From positions 7,423,342 to 7,487,341 of the forward strand of contig NZ_CP042431.1 in the NCBI RefSeq assembly GCF_007970185.1: DNA of 64,000 bases, given 5' to 3'. The number at the start of each line of letters is the position of its first letter. The stretch's first letter is position 1. This DNA comes from Pseudobacter ginsenosidimutans (GTDB taxonomy: Bacteria; Bacteroidota; Bacteroidia; Chitinophagales; Chitinophagaceae). Under the pieces are notes generated by a model that did no database searches, was not told the DNA's origin, and saw only the letters and a program-made list of their open reading frames with translations. Made by a program: the position numbers and the translations under genes. Below are positions 46,257-55,698 of the stretch, one piece after another.

Positions 46257-47681
46257 ATGCGCATAGCCTTTCTATTTATACTCATGCTGTTCCTGGATGG
46301 ATGCAGCAAAAAATCATCGGCGCCATCGCTCGAGCTGGGATCGCTTATTGAAAACTTTCCTGCAGCCGGTGGCAGTAAAGATATTACCGTTACCACCAGC
46401 GGCAGTTTTGCTGCATCTGATACTTCTGCATGGTGCCTCACCACTGCCGGCAACGGTAAGTTCACCGTGCTGGTACAACCGAATATCACCACCGCGGAAA
46501 GGAAAACAGCCATTACTATAACGGCAGGCAGTAATCGAAAAGAGTTCATGGTGGTACAGGCAGGCGCCGAACCTGTAGATCCCAATGGAGGCGTAGTGCC
46601 CGACAGTATTCCACCGGACGCGAGTGGCATGCGCGATATCACCCCGCAAACACTGGCCCAGGAAATGGTACCAGGTTGGAATATCGGCAACTCGCTGGAC
46701 GCAACCGGTGGTGAAACTGCCTGGGGTAATCCGCTTATTTCCCAAAGACTGATCGACTCTGTGAAAAAAGCAGGTTTCAAATCCATCCGTCTGCCCGTTG
46801 CCTGGAGCAAATTCAGTGATGCCGATGCATTCACCATCGACACCAACTGGATGCGTCGCGTGGAAGAAGTGGTGAATTATGCATTGAGGCGTGATATGTA
46901 TGTGCTGATGAATATCCATTGGGATGGCGGCTGGATGCAACCCACCAATGCAAAAAAAGATTACGTGAACAACCGGCTCAAAATAATGTGGAAACAGATT
47001 GCGAAAAGATTCCGCAATTACAATGATCATCTCATTTTTGCAGGCACCAATGAAGTGATGGCGGATGGCGATTATGGTACACCTACTCCGGAATATTACA
47101 ATGCACAGAACAGTTTCAATCAAACCTTCATCAACGCCGTTCGCGCTACCGGTGGCCGCAATGCGCACAGGAACCTGGTAGTGCAGGGTTTCAATACCAA
47201 TATCGGTCATACCATCAATTTCTTTCAACTGCCAACCGATCCGCGCGCCAATAGGATAATGGTGGAAGTGCATTACTACGATCCCTTCAATTTCACGCTG
47301 AATGAGAACAGCAATATCACACAATGGGGAAAGGATGCCACCGATCCCGCCAAAACCGAGACCTGGGCAAATGAAACCTGGGCCGATGATCAGTTCCGGC
47401 AAATGAAAACAAAATTCATCGACAAAGGAATTCCTGTGATCCTCGGCGAATACGGCGCCATCGCACGAACCAGCCTCGGCAGTCCGGAAGCTAATGCAGA
47501 TCATGCAAAATACCGCCTGTACTATCTGCAATATGTAACACAGTCCATCAAATCACATGGACTGGTGCCGATGTACTGGGACAATGGCTTTCCCGGCGAC
47601 AAGAGCATGGCGCTCTTCAACAGGAACACAGGTGAAAAATATTACGCAGATATTATTAGTGTGATCACTTCAAATAATTAA
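46257..47681 (+). CDS. BACON-GH5 endo-glucanase lipoprotein (probable xyloglucanase)
   Basis: The ATG at 46257 (MRIAFLFILMLFLDGC, Cys16) marks a surface lipoprotein. The 474-residue protein has an N-terminal BACON domain (about 22-105) followed by a GH5 barrel (about 130-470): GWNIGNSLDATGGETAWGNP, IRLPVAW, MNIHWDGGW, acid/base Glu266 in AGTNEVM, VEVHYYDPFNF and nucleophile Glu398 in ILGEYGAI. This architecture and the sequence around GNSLDATGGETAWGNP match GH5 subfamily 4 endo-xyloglucanases such as BoGH5A. It would cut xyloglucan backbone at the cell surface and feed the SusC/D transporter. Confidence 0.92.
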   Translation: MRIAFLFILMLFLDGCSKKSSAPSLELGSLIENFPAAGGSKDITVTTSGSFAASDTSAWCLTTAGNGKFTVLVQPNITTAERKTAITITAGSNRKEFMVVQAGAEPVDPNGGVVPDSIPPDASGMRDITPQTLAQEMVPGWNIGNSLDATGGETAWGNPLISQRLIDSVKKAGFKSIRLPVAWSKFSDADAFTIDTNWMRRVEEVVNYALRRDMYVLMNIHWDGGWMQPTNAKKDYVNNRLKIMWKQIAKRFRNYNDHLIFAGTNEVMADGDYGTPTPEYYNAQNSFNQTFINAVRATGGRNAHRNLVVQGFNTNIGHTINFFQLPTDPRANRIMVEVHYYDPFNFTLNENSNITQWGKDATDPAKTETWANETWADDQFRQMKTKFIDKGIPVILGEYGAIARTSLGSPEANADHAKYRLYYLQYVTQSIKSHGLVPMYWDNGFPGDKSMALFNRNTGEKYYADIISVITSNN

Positions 47682-47686
47682 TTTAC

Positions 47687-47755
47687 GTGCAATGTCTCAG
47701 GTTGATTCGGCAGTCTACGGCAGTTTGGTCTGCCTGTCAGAATGAGGCATTGTAC
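47687..47755 (+). other. structured intercistronic region between GH5 and GH2 genes
   Basis: GTGCAATGTCTCA (47687-47699) pairs with TGAGGCATTGTAC (47743-47755), 13 pairs including two G:U, and the enclosed 43 bases contain an inner GGCAG/CTGCC stem. No U tract follows. It could be an RNA stabiliser or processing signal in the operon transcript. Confidence 0.5.
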
Positions 47756-47792
47756 CTAAATCCATTGATACAATATTGAAAAAAGAGAATGC

Positions 47793-50207
47793 ATGAAACC
47801 AACTGCTCTGTACATCCTGTTGTCTGTTTTTCTATTTGTTGCCCAAACACGCGCTCAGCATCTAACCCGCGAGAACTTCGATCAGGACTGGAAATTCAAA
47901 CTGGACAGCGTCAACAATTATGCGAATCCAGGTCTTGCAGACAATAACTGGCGTTCATTGCAACTTCCACACGACTGGAGCATTGAAGGCAGTTTCAGTA
48001 ATGACCATCCTGCCACGCACAATGGCGGCGCATTGCCAGGCGGCATTGGCTGGTACCGGAAAACATTCACCGTTACTGCATCTGCAGAAGACAAAAGAAT
48101 CTATATCGAATTCGATGGCATCTATTGTAACAGCGAGGTCTGGATCAATGGACAGTATCTCGGCAAACGCGCTCACGGCTATATCTCTTTTCAGTACGAT
48201 CTCACACAATACCTGCATTCCGGTAAACCGAATGTGATTGTTGTAAAAGTGGACAACTCATTACAGCCGAATTCAAGATGGTATTCCGGTTCAGGCATCT
48301 ACCGTCATGTATGGCTGACAACCCTCGCTTCCACACATATCGATCACTGGGGAACATTTGTAAGAAGCAATCATATCAGTTCCTCATCTGCCGATATCCA
48401 TATCGAAACAAAAATAAGGAACAATGAAGCCCGGAACCGGAAATTGCAACTCGTCACTACCATCTATGACCGAAACAGAAATAAAATTGCTTCCGGCACA
48501 AAGGAATTAACAGCTGTGCATGGCACGGCAGTGCCGGTGGAACAGACCATCAGCATCAACAATCCACAACGATGGTCTGTGAATGATCCTTACCTCTACA
48601 CCATCGAATCAATATTGAAAGATGGCAATACAGAACTCGACAAATACTCCACTACCCACGGCATCCGCAGTTTCAGCATGGATATCGACAAAGGATTTTT
48701 CCTGAACGGAGAACACCTGAAGATCCGCGGCGTGTGTAATCACCATGATCTCGGTGCGCTCGGAACAGCCGTGAATACCCGCGCCATCCAAAGGCAACTG
48801 GAAATACTGAAAGCCATGGGATGCAATGGTATCCGAACTTCGCACAATCCTCCCGCTCCCGAACTGCTGGACCTCTGCGATAAAATGGGTTTCATTGTAG
48901 TGGACGAAACCTTCGATATGTGGAGAAAAAGCAAAACAACATACGACTACTCGATCTACTGGGATGATGAGCATCAGCGCGATCTCCGCGATCATATTCT
49001 CCGCGACAGAAATCATCCTTCCGTTTTCTTCTGGAGCATCGGTAACGAGATCATTGAACAATGGGGCGATAGTACCGGCATGGCCATGGCGTTGGAGTTG
49101 AGCAGCATCGTACGCGCACTCGATTCCACCCGCATCGTGATTGCCGGCAACAATGAGCCGGGCCTCAACAATAACCTCATCCGGTCAGGAATGTCGGATG
49201 TGGTAGGCTACAATTATCAGCAGGCGCAATGGAAGGATTTTCGTACCACATGGCCAGGCAAAAAATTCATCGTCACAGAAAGCACTTCTGCCCTCGCTAC
49301 ACGCGGCCATTACGATAAGGTTCCCTTCCACACCATTCGCCGCTGGCCATCACGCTGGGACAAACCTTTGTTGGACGGCAATGCCGATCATACTGTCTCA
49401 GCCTATGATCATGTCAGCGCTCCCTGGGGAAGTACACACGAAGAATCACTCACGCTGCTGGAGAACAATGATTTCATTTCAGGCATGTATATCTGGACAG
49501 GCTTCGATTATCTCGGAGAGCCTACCCCCTACACATGGCCCAGCCGCAGCTCCTACTTCGGTATCATCGATCTGGCGGGCTTTCCCAAGGACGTGTATTA
49601 TCTCTATCAAAGTGCATGGACCAATACACCCGTGCTGCATATCTATCCTCATTGGAACTGGAAGAGCGGAGACACCGTAGATGTTGTAGCTTATTACAAC
49701 AATGCTGATGAAGTGGAGCTCTTCCTAAACGGCAGATCATTGGGTATCCGAACAAAAGAAAATGGAAAAATGCACGTGAATTGGCGCGTTCCATTTGTAG
49801 AAGGAACAGTAAAAGCTGTATCGAAAAAAAATGGACAAACAGTGCTGGTAAAAGAGATCAAGACCGCCGCGGCTCCCGCATCCCTGCAATTAACGGCAGA
49901 CAGGCAGCTGATCACGGCCGATGGCAAAGACCTCAGCTTTATCACCGTAAAACTATTTGATAAGAAAGGCGTACTGATCCCCGATGCGAAACATCTTGTA
50001 CAGTTTTCCATTTCCGGACCAGGCACCATTGCAGGCGTGGACAATGGCGATCCGGTAAGTCATGATTCCTTCAAAGCCAGCCAGCGAAAATTGATGGCAG
50101 GCATGGCGCTGGTGATTGTACAATCTTCACGCAAACCAGGCACGATCACTGTTACTGCAACAGCAGATGGAGTGAAAGCTGCCAATATTACTATCAACGC
50201 AAAATAA
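47793..50207 (+). CDS. GH2 beta-galactosidase
   Basis: The 804-residue protein has a signal peptide ending RAQ. The GH2 sugar-binding domain comes next (WRSLQLPHDWSIEGSF, GIGWYRKTFTV), then an Ig-like domain and a TIM barrel with acid/base Glu419 in FWSIGNEIIEQW and nucleophile Glu496 in FIVTESTSA. GVCNHHDLGALGT and IRTSHNPPAPELLDLCDKMG are canonical. C-terminal Ig-like/invasin-like domains (about 610-804) complete it. In xyloglucan loci such an enzyme removes beta-1,2-linked galactose from side chains, exposing xylose for the GH31. It is the last gene of the operon and is followed by a hairpin at 50215-50251. Confidence 0.93.
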   Translation: MKPTALYILLSVFLFVAQTRAQHLTRENFDQDWKFKLDSVNNYANPGLADNNWRSLQLPHDWSIEGSFSNDHPATHNGGALPGGIGWYRKTFTVTASAEDKRIYIEFDGIYCNSEVWINGQYLGKRAHGYISFQYDLTQYLHSGKPNVIVVKVDNSLQPNSRWYSGSGIYRHVWLTTLASTHIDHWGTFVRSNHISSSSADIHIETKIRNNEARNRKLQLVTTIYDRNRNKIASGTKELTAVHGTAVPVEQTISINNPQRWSVNDPYLYTIESILKDGNTELDKYSTTHGIRSFSMDIDKGFFLNGEHLKIRGVCNHHDLGALGTAVNTRAIQRQLEILKAMGCNGIRTSHNPPAPELLDLCDKMGFIVVDETFDMWRKSKTTYDYSIYWDDEHQRDLRDHILRDRNHPSVFFWSIGNEIIEQWGDSTGMAMALELSSIVRALDSTRIVIAGNNEPGLNNNLIRSGMSDVVGYNYQQAQWKDFRTTWPGKKFIVTESTSALATRGHYDKVPFHTIRRWPSRWDKPLLDGNADHTVSAYDHVSAPWGSTHEESLTLLENNDFISGMYIWTGFDYLGEPTPYTWPSRSSYFGIIDLAGFPKDVYYLYQSAWTNTPVLHIYPHWNWKSGDTVDVVAYYNNADEVELFLNGRSLGIRTKENGKMHVNWRVPFVEGTVKAVSKKNGQTVLVKEIKTAAAPASLQLTADRQLITADGKDLSFITVKLFDKKGVLIPDAKHLVQFSISGPGTIAGVDNGDPVSHDSFKASQRKLMAGMALVIVQSSRKPGTITVTATADGVKAANITINAK

Positions 50208-50214
50208 TCAGGTT

Positions 50215-50251
50215 GTGGCAGGCCACTTGCCGCCCGGCGAGCGGCTGCCAC
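50215..50251. terminator. nested hairpin after the GH2 gene
   Basis: GTGGCAG (50215-50221) pairs with CTGCCAC (50245-50251), enclosing a second stem CCGC (50230-50233) with GCGG (50241-50244). The GC-rich structure lies eight bases after the GH2 stop and probably ends the polysaccharide operon, although no U tract follows. It overlaps the extreme TTG start (50213) of the sigma factor, which argues that the true sigma start is downstream. Confidence 0.55.
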
Positions 50252-50299
50252 ACTCCGAAATTCGCCCAACATCTTTATATTGCAGGTACAAACCTGCGA

Positions 50300-50887
50300 T
50301 TGACAGCAACAGTTCATCATAACAACCCATCTGCCCCGGATACGGTAAGCATTATCAACAGCAATACCTTCCGGGAATTGTACCAGCGGTACCAGCCGGG
50401 TCTCTTCTTCCAGGCCTATGCTTTATTGCAGAACCAACAGGAAGCGGAAGACATCGTAACGGATAGTTTCATGAAACTCTGGAATGCCCGTGCACAATTC
50501 AATTCAGCAGGCGCAGCTGTGAACTGGATGAGAATTGCCACACGCAATGCCTGCCTTGACCTGCTGAAACACCGCAAAATTGTTCAACACTCACTCAATG
50601 AAATAGCAGGCCAGGCAGACAAAGAATGGTACCATGAAGACCTGCTCGGCGAACTGCTGCAGGAAATTCACACCGCAGTTGAACAACTCCCCGAAAAAAG
50701 CAGGGAAGTATTCCGCCTCCGTTACATTGATGGATTGAAGAATGAAGAGATCGCCGGCCAACTCGGTATCCGCCACCAGTCCGTCAGGAACCACCTGGCC
50801 ACTGCCCTGAAAACACTCAGACTGAAATTGCTCGACAAAGACCATTTACTCCCCATCCTTCTCCTGATGCTGAAACTAAGAGACTAA
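50300..50887 (+). CDS. FecI-type ECF sigma factor (start uncertain)
   Basis: The frame is open from 50213 with no ATG before the core. A TTG at 50300 is offered as the start because the earlier TTG lies inside a hairpin; a start nearer SNTFRELYQRY (about 50357) is possible. Region 2 is LYQRYQPGLFFQAYALLQNQ through EAEDIVTDSFMKLWNARAQF, and region 4 is LPEKSREVFRLRYIDGLKNE, then EIAGQLGIRHQSVRNHLATA. It would direct RNA polymerase to the SusC/SusD genes downstream, controlled by the adjacent FecR-like protein and by signalling from the STN-bearing receptor. Confidence 0.88.
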   Translation: MTATVHHNNPSAPDTVSIINSNTFRELYQRYQPGLFFQAYALLQNQQEAEDIVTDSFMKLWNARAQFNSAGAAVNWMRIATRNACLDLLKHRKIVQHSLNEIAGQADKEWYHEDLLGELLQEIHTAVEQLPEKSREVFRLRYIDGLKNEEIAGQLGIRHQSVRNHLATALKTLRLKLLDKDHLLPILLLMLKLRD

Positions 50888-50961
50888 GCCTTCTCCTTCA
50901 ACCGGATTTTTTTTTCAGAACGGACAGTACAAATCAAATTGCTGATCGTTCAATAATACTG

Positions 50962-52167
50962 ATGGACAGAATTACACTGGACAGGATCAAACCGCTCCTG
51001 CGCAAATACATCGATGGGTCACTCAGTGAAGATGAAAATCGAATACTGGAAAAATGGGCCAACGCAGAACCTGCAAACCGCTCATTGATGCAGCGTATTG
51101 CCGATCCGGAACAACTGGAAAACGATCTGAGATTATTGCAGCGATCCAACAGCAATATCTTAACCAGGCTGCAGACTGCCATTCCTGAATTGCAGGATGA
51201 AAAAACAGTACAGGTTCCGGTAGTGCATCGCATTCATTTCCTCCGCAGGGGATTTGTAAAGTATGCGGCCGCTGTTGTACTCATCGCCGGAGTAGCAGGC
51301 TGGATCTGGTTTGCATCGAAATCATCAAAACAGGATAATGAAGGCATCGTTGTACAGGACCAACAGATGATACAACCCGGTGGCAACAAAGCAGTACTTA
51401 CACTCGCAGATGGCACCACTATTATTTTGGACAGCAGCGCCAATGGCGCCATCGCGCAGCAGGGCAATACCACTATTGAAAAAACCAGCAATGGAGCTAT
51501 CCGTTACCATAGCGGCAGCGCATCAGGTGCAGTCATGAACAACACCATGCGCACACCAACAGGCGGACAATACCAGCTCACGCTTCCCGATGGCACCAGG
51601 GTTTGGCTGAATGCCGAATCCAGCATCACCTATCCTGTAGCATTCAATGAACAGGAAAGAAAAGTAACTATCACCGGAGAAGCCTATTTCGAAACTGCCA
51701 AAGATCCTTCCAAACCTTTCCTTGTGAACGTGAACAACCGGAGCACCATCACTGTATTGGGCACTGCATTCAACGTGAATGCCTATGACAATGAAAGTTT
51801 GCTTACCACCACTCTTTTGTCGGGCTCTGTACAGGTGCAATCGGATCAGCAGAAACTAATACTGAAACCAGGACAGCAATCCCTGCAATTGAACAACAAC
51901 GCAATCAGCATCGCGCCAACAACAGACCTTGAAAGAGCAATCGCATGGAAAAATGGAAAATTCGATTTCAATGGCCTCGATCTTCCTGCCGTCATGAGGC
52001 AACTGGAAAGATGGTATGATATAAAAGTGGAATTCACCGGCCTGGTTTCAAAAGAAACCTTCAGAGGCAGACTTACCAGGGACCTTAACCTCACGCAGGT
52101 ATTGGGCATCCTGGGCAATATGGATGTGAAATACAGGCTGGAAGGAAGAAAACTTATCCTCTATTAA
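50962..52167 (+). CDS. FecR-family anti-sigma factor
   Basis: The 401-residue protein has a cytoplasmic N-terminal anti-sigma region (residues 1-90: ILEKWANAEPANRSLMQRIA). One membrane helix (about 94-114: YAAAVVLIAGVAGWIWFA) is followed by a periplasmic FecR domain (about 190-295: TPTGGQYQLTLPDGTRVWLN, ITGEAYFETAKDPSKPFLVN) and a C-terminal DUF4974 domain (about 325-401: FDFNGLDLPAVMRQLERWYD). It holds or activates the sigma factor in response to the STN domain of the receptor encoded 36 bases downstream. Confidence 0.95.
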   Translation: MDRITLDRIKPLLRKYIDGSLSEDENRILEKWANAEPANRSLMQRIADPEQLENDLRLLQRSNSNILTRLQTAIPELQDEKTVQVPVVHRIHFLRRGFVKYAAAVVLIAGVAGWIWFASKSSKQDNEGIVVQDQQMIQPGGNKAVLTLADGTTIILDSSANGAIAQQGNTTIEKTSNGAIRYHSGSASGAVMNNTMRTPTGGQYQLTLPDGTRVWLNAESSITYPVAFNEQERKVTITGEAYFETAKDPSKPFLVNVNNRSTITVLGTAFNVNAYDNESLLTTTLLSGSVQVQSDQQKLILKPGQQSLQLNNNAISIAPTTDLERAIAWKNGKFDFNGLDLPAVMRQLERWYDIKVEFTGLVSKETFRGRLTRDLNLTQVLGILGNMDVKYRLEGRKLILY

Positions 52168-52203
52168 TTCGGAACAATCCTGTTACTAAACGCTAAACCA
52201 ACT

Positions 52204-55200
52204 ATGCAACCAACTGCTTATGTTGCAGGGAAGGCTTTCTATGCCCGCCTGCAAAGAACCAAACCACTATTGCTTATGAAGTGCATGATCTTTTTCCTGC
52301 TCATCACCATCTCTCAGGCTACTGCCAAAGGATGGGCGCAAACCGTTACTTACACTGCAAAGAACGCCAGTATTGAACAGGCGCTTGAGGCAGTGAGAAA
52401 ACAAACAGGCTATGAATTCTTTTTCCGCGCCTCGGACCTCAAAGACGCTAAACCCGTTACCATTCAAAGCCGCAACATGCCGCTGGAAGCTTTCCTGAAC
52501 CAGCTGTTCAAAGACCAGCCCGTTACCTGGGAGATCAGGAACAAGAACATAGTAGTAACACGCCGGCCAACGCCTACGCCTGACCGCTCTCTTACACAGG
52601 CAGCGATAGTTGTAACCGGTCGTATCACCGATACAGCAGGCCATCCGTTGCAGGGCGCCACCATTTCAATCAGGGGAAAGAACAATAGCACCACCAGTGA
52701 TCAGCAGGGCCTGTTCAGCCTCGAAGCCGCAACAGGCGAAACCCTGATCATTTCCTATGTTGGATTTGAAACCACTACTGTAACAGTAAGAAATGAAATG
52801 CAGCCGCTCTCCATTCTGCTGAAACCCGCCAGGAAACTGGAAGACGAGGTGGTAGTGAGCACCGGTTACCAACGGCTCCCGCGCGAAAGAGCAACTGGTT
52901 CTTTCGGAGTGATGAACCAGGCAGCCATTGAAAAAAGAAGCAACCTCAATATCCTAAGCTATCTGGAAGGACAGGTACCAGGACTGCTCACCGCCTCCGA
53001 CGGCAGGATCACCATCCGCGGACAAAGCACCATGGTGAATGCCAACAGGGATCCCCTGATTGTTGTAGATGGATTTCCTATCGAACGTTCCGTTCAAACC
53101 ATCAATGCCAATGATGTTGAAAGTATTTCCGTATTGAAAGATGCTTCCGCAGCTTCCATCTGGGGCGTGAGAGCCGCCAACGGAGTGATTGTGATCCAGA
53201 CGAAAAGAGGACAATCCAGCAGAAAGCCGCTCGATGTCAATTTCACTTCCACTTTTTCCATTACACCTGTTCCCGATTTTTCAGAACTGCCCTTCGCTTC
53301 ATCATCCTCCTTTATGGATTTCGAAAAATTCAGGGTGGACAATAATCTCACTTTCTTTTCCGGAAAACCCAGACCTGCCATTTCTCCTGTAGTGGACGCT
53401 TATCTCAACAATCCTTCTTCAGTTGCACAGCTGGTGGAATCATTGAAGGGCAACAACGCTTATGACGAGTTTAAAGATCTCTTCATGCATCCCGCCACCA
53501 GACAGCAATACGCACTGGCATTATCAGGAAGAGGAGAAAAAACATCACACCGCGCTTCATTCAGCTACGATAAAACAGGAACAGAATTCAAACAGAATAT
53601 CGCCAACCGTTTTGTGGCAGACCTCTTCGAAACAGTTGAGCTGCATCCCTCCCTGCGTGCAGAACTGGGATTGAATTATGTCAGAAATAATTCCAGCAAT
53701 AATGGAATGAGTTACGATGATCTGCGCAACCTCCTGCCCTATCAAAGGATCATGGGCGATGATGGCTCCTGCATTCCGCAACCAAATACCTTCTACCAGG
53801 CCGATAAAGACGCATTGGTGGCAACAGGATATCCGTACAACTGGAATTACAATCTTCTGCAGGAATTCAGGAATAAAGCCAATAAGACCCTTACCAATAA
53901 TGTTACAGGGATCGTTGCCCTGAACTACAGGATCATGGATGGCATTGTTGCCCACGCAGGTTACCAGTATGAATCAGGCAATACCAGCATCACCAACCTG
54001 TACAATGAAGAAACCTGGTTCACCCGCAACACCGTGAATTTCTCTACTTCCATCAGGAACAATCTCCCGGTTTCAGGAATTCCCAAAGGCAGTATCTACC
54101 GCGAGAACAACAATAATTTCTATTCACACACTTTCCGCGGCCAGCTGAAATTCGATCGCAGGCTGGGTAAATCACCCAATCATTATCTCACTGCCATCGC
54201 AGGCATGGAGATCAGGGAATTGGGCGACAAATCATCCACCCAAACCAAGTACGGTTATGATCCGCAGAGTCTTCAGTTTGCCAGAGTGAGCTACACTACC
54301 AACTATACCGATGTGCTCGGCGCCACCAAACTAATCCCCGACGAAACAAGATTTATCGATAACAGAAATCGATTTGTATCTTTTTTCAGTAATGCAGGCT
54401 ACACTTTCAACGACAGGTATACATTGAATGCCAGCGCCCGCCTTGACAAAACCAATCTCTTCGGCTCCAGCAAAGAATACCGCAATGTATGGCTCTGGTC
54501 TGCCGGTGCAGGATGGCAATTGCACAAGGAACATTTCTTTGATGTACCTGTGATCAATTCACTGGTACTGCGCGCCACTTATGGCATTAATGGAAATGTG
54601 GACAGAAGCACCAGTCCGTTCCTGATCGCCAATGTTTCCACCGATCAGCAAACCAATCGCCCTTACGCATACGTAGCCAATCCCGCCAATCCATTGCTGC
54701 GCTGGGAGAAAACGACTGTTACCAATTTCGGTATCGATTTCAGTTTGCTCAAAAGCCGCATCCGTGGCTCGATTGAATATTACAACAGGCAGAGTGAAGA
54801 CCTGCTGGGCGATGCTACCGTGAATGGCACTTACGGATTCAACAGCGCTTATATCAACTATGCAAGTCTCAACAACCGTGGCGTTGACATTCGCCTGTCA
54901 GGCGCAGTACTAAACAGGGAATTAAGATGGATCACCACCCTGAATTACAGCTACAACAGGAATAAAGTAACCAAAGTGGACTTCCCGCAAAAAACTGTTG
55001 GCTCCTACCTGAGCGTGATAGCACAGAAAGACAAGCCGCTTGATTATCTCTACAGTTATCGCTGGGCCGGCCTTTCCGATGCAGGCGTTCCAAGGGTCTA
55101 CAATGAAAAAGGTGAGATCATCGATTTCAAAACTGATCTGGCTGATCCTGCAGCCCTCATGTATGAAGGTTCCAGCGTTCCACCTCACTATGGTGCATGG

Positions 55201-55689
55201 ATAAATGAATTCAGTTACAAACGTTTTTCCGTAACTACCAATTTCACTTTCAAATTCGGGCATTATTTCAGAGTGCCTGTGATACAGTACCAGTCGTTGT
55301 TCTCCGGAGCTGTGCCCGTTCGCAAAGAATGGGATGCGAGATGGCAGAAACAGGGTGATGAGAACCTTACCAATGTTCCCGCTGCTCCCACCAGTATCAC
55401 AGGTCTGAATGTGTACGACAAATATTACCAGTACGCTGATATCAATGTGGAAACGGCTTCCATCATCCGTTTCAGGGAGCTGCTGATCAATTATACGCTG
55501 CCGGCAAAAATTTCAGCGCGCTATCCCGATGCCAATATCGTGATCGGATTGCAGGCAAGGAATCTCGCATCATTGAATTTTAACAAGGCCGATCTCGATC
55601 CCGAATTCCAGCAATTTGTGCCCTTTTCCAATTCTCTTTCCCTGCCTCCCCGTCCTGAACTCTCATTGATCATCAGAGCAAACTTTTAA
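52204..55689 (+). CDS. susC: SusC-like TonB-linked receptor with STN signalling domain
   Basis: The 1161-residue protein has a signal peptide (about residues 20-45, MKCMIFFLLITISQATAKGW). The STN domain (about 50-120: NASIEQALEAVRKQTGYEFF) contacts FecR in the periplasm. A carboxypeptidase-like domain (about 135-215), the plug (EDEVVVSTGYQRLPRERATG; NVESISVLKDASAASIWGVR resembles the plug consensus) and a long barrel ending LSLIIRANF follow. The STN domain fits transcriptional control by the sigma/anti-sigma pair upstream. The substrate is unknown because no hydrolase is encoded with it. Confidence 0.95.
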   Translation: MQPTAYVAGKAFYARLQRTKPLLLMKCMIFFLLITISQATAKGWAQTVTYTAKNASIEQALEAVRKQTGYEFFFRASDLKDAKPVTIQSRNMPLEAFLNQLFKDQPVTWEIRNKNIVVTRRPTPTPDRSLTQAAIVVTGRITDTAGHPLQGATISIRGKNNSTTSDQQGLFSLEAATGETLIISYVGFETTTVTVRNEMQPLSILLKPARKLEDEVVVSTGYQRLPRERATGSFGVMNQAAIEKRSNLNILSYLEGQVPGLLTASDGRITIRGQSTMVNANRDPLIVVDGFPIERSVQTINANDVESISVLKDASAASIWGVRAANGVIVIQTKRGQSSRKPLDVNFTSTFSITPVPDFSELPFASSSSFMDFEKFRVDNNLTFFSGKPRPAISPVVDAYLNNPSSVAQLVESLKGNNAYDEFKDLFMHPATRQQYALALSGRGEKTSHRASFSYDKTGTEFKQNIANRFVADLFETVELHPSLRAELGLNYVRNNSSNNGMSYDDLRNLLPYQRIMGDDGSCIPQPNTFYQADKDALVATGYPYNWNYNLLQEFRNKANKTLTNNVTGIVALNYRIMDGIVAHAGYQYESGNTSITNLYNEETWFTRNTVNFSTSIRNNLPVSGIPKGSIYRENNNNFYSHTFRGQLKFDRRLGKSPNHYLTAIAGMEIRELGDKSSTQTKYGYDPQSLQFARVSYTTNYTDVLGATKLIPDETRFIDNRNRFVSFFSNAGYTFNDRYTLNASARLDKTNLFGSSKEYRNVWLWSAGAGWQLHKEHFFDVPVINSLVLRATYGINGNVDRSTSPFLIANVSTDQQTNRPYAYVANPANPLLRWEKTTVTNFGIDFSLLKSRIRGSIEYYNRQSEDLLGDATVNGTYGFNSAYINYASLNNRGVDIRLSGAVLNRELRWITTLNYSYNRNKVTKVDFPQKTVGSYLSVIAQKDKPLDYLYSYRWAGLSDAGVPRVYNEKGEIIDFKTDLADPAALMYEGSSVPPHYGAWINEFSYKRFSVTTNFTFKFGHYFRVPVIQYQSLFSGAVPVRKEWDARWQKQGDENLTNVPAAPTSITGLNVYDKYYQYADINVETASIIRFRELLINYTLPAKISARYPDANIVIGLQARNLASLNFNKADLDPEFQQFVPFSNSLSLPPRPELSLIIRANF

Positions 55690-55698
55690 TTGAATCTT

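Noticed and set aside
46314-47531. Long minus-strand frame (405 residues) opposite GH5
   Set aside because: Low-complexity shadow typical of the complement of GH5 coding sequence; GH5 has intact catalytic motifs.
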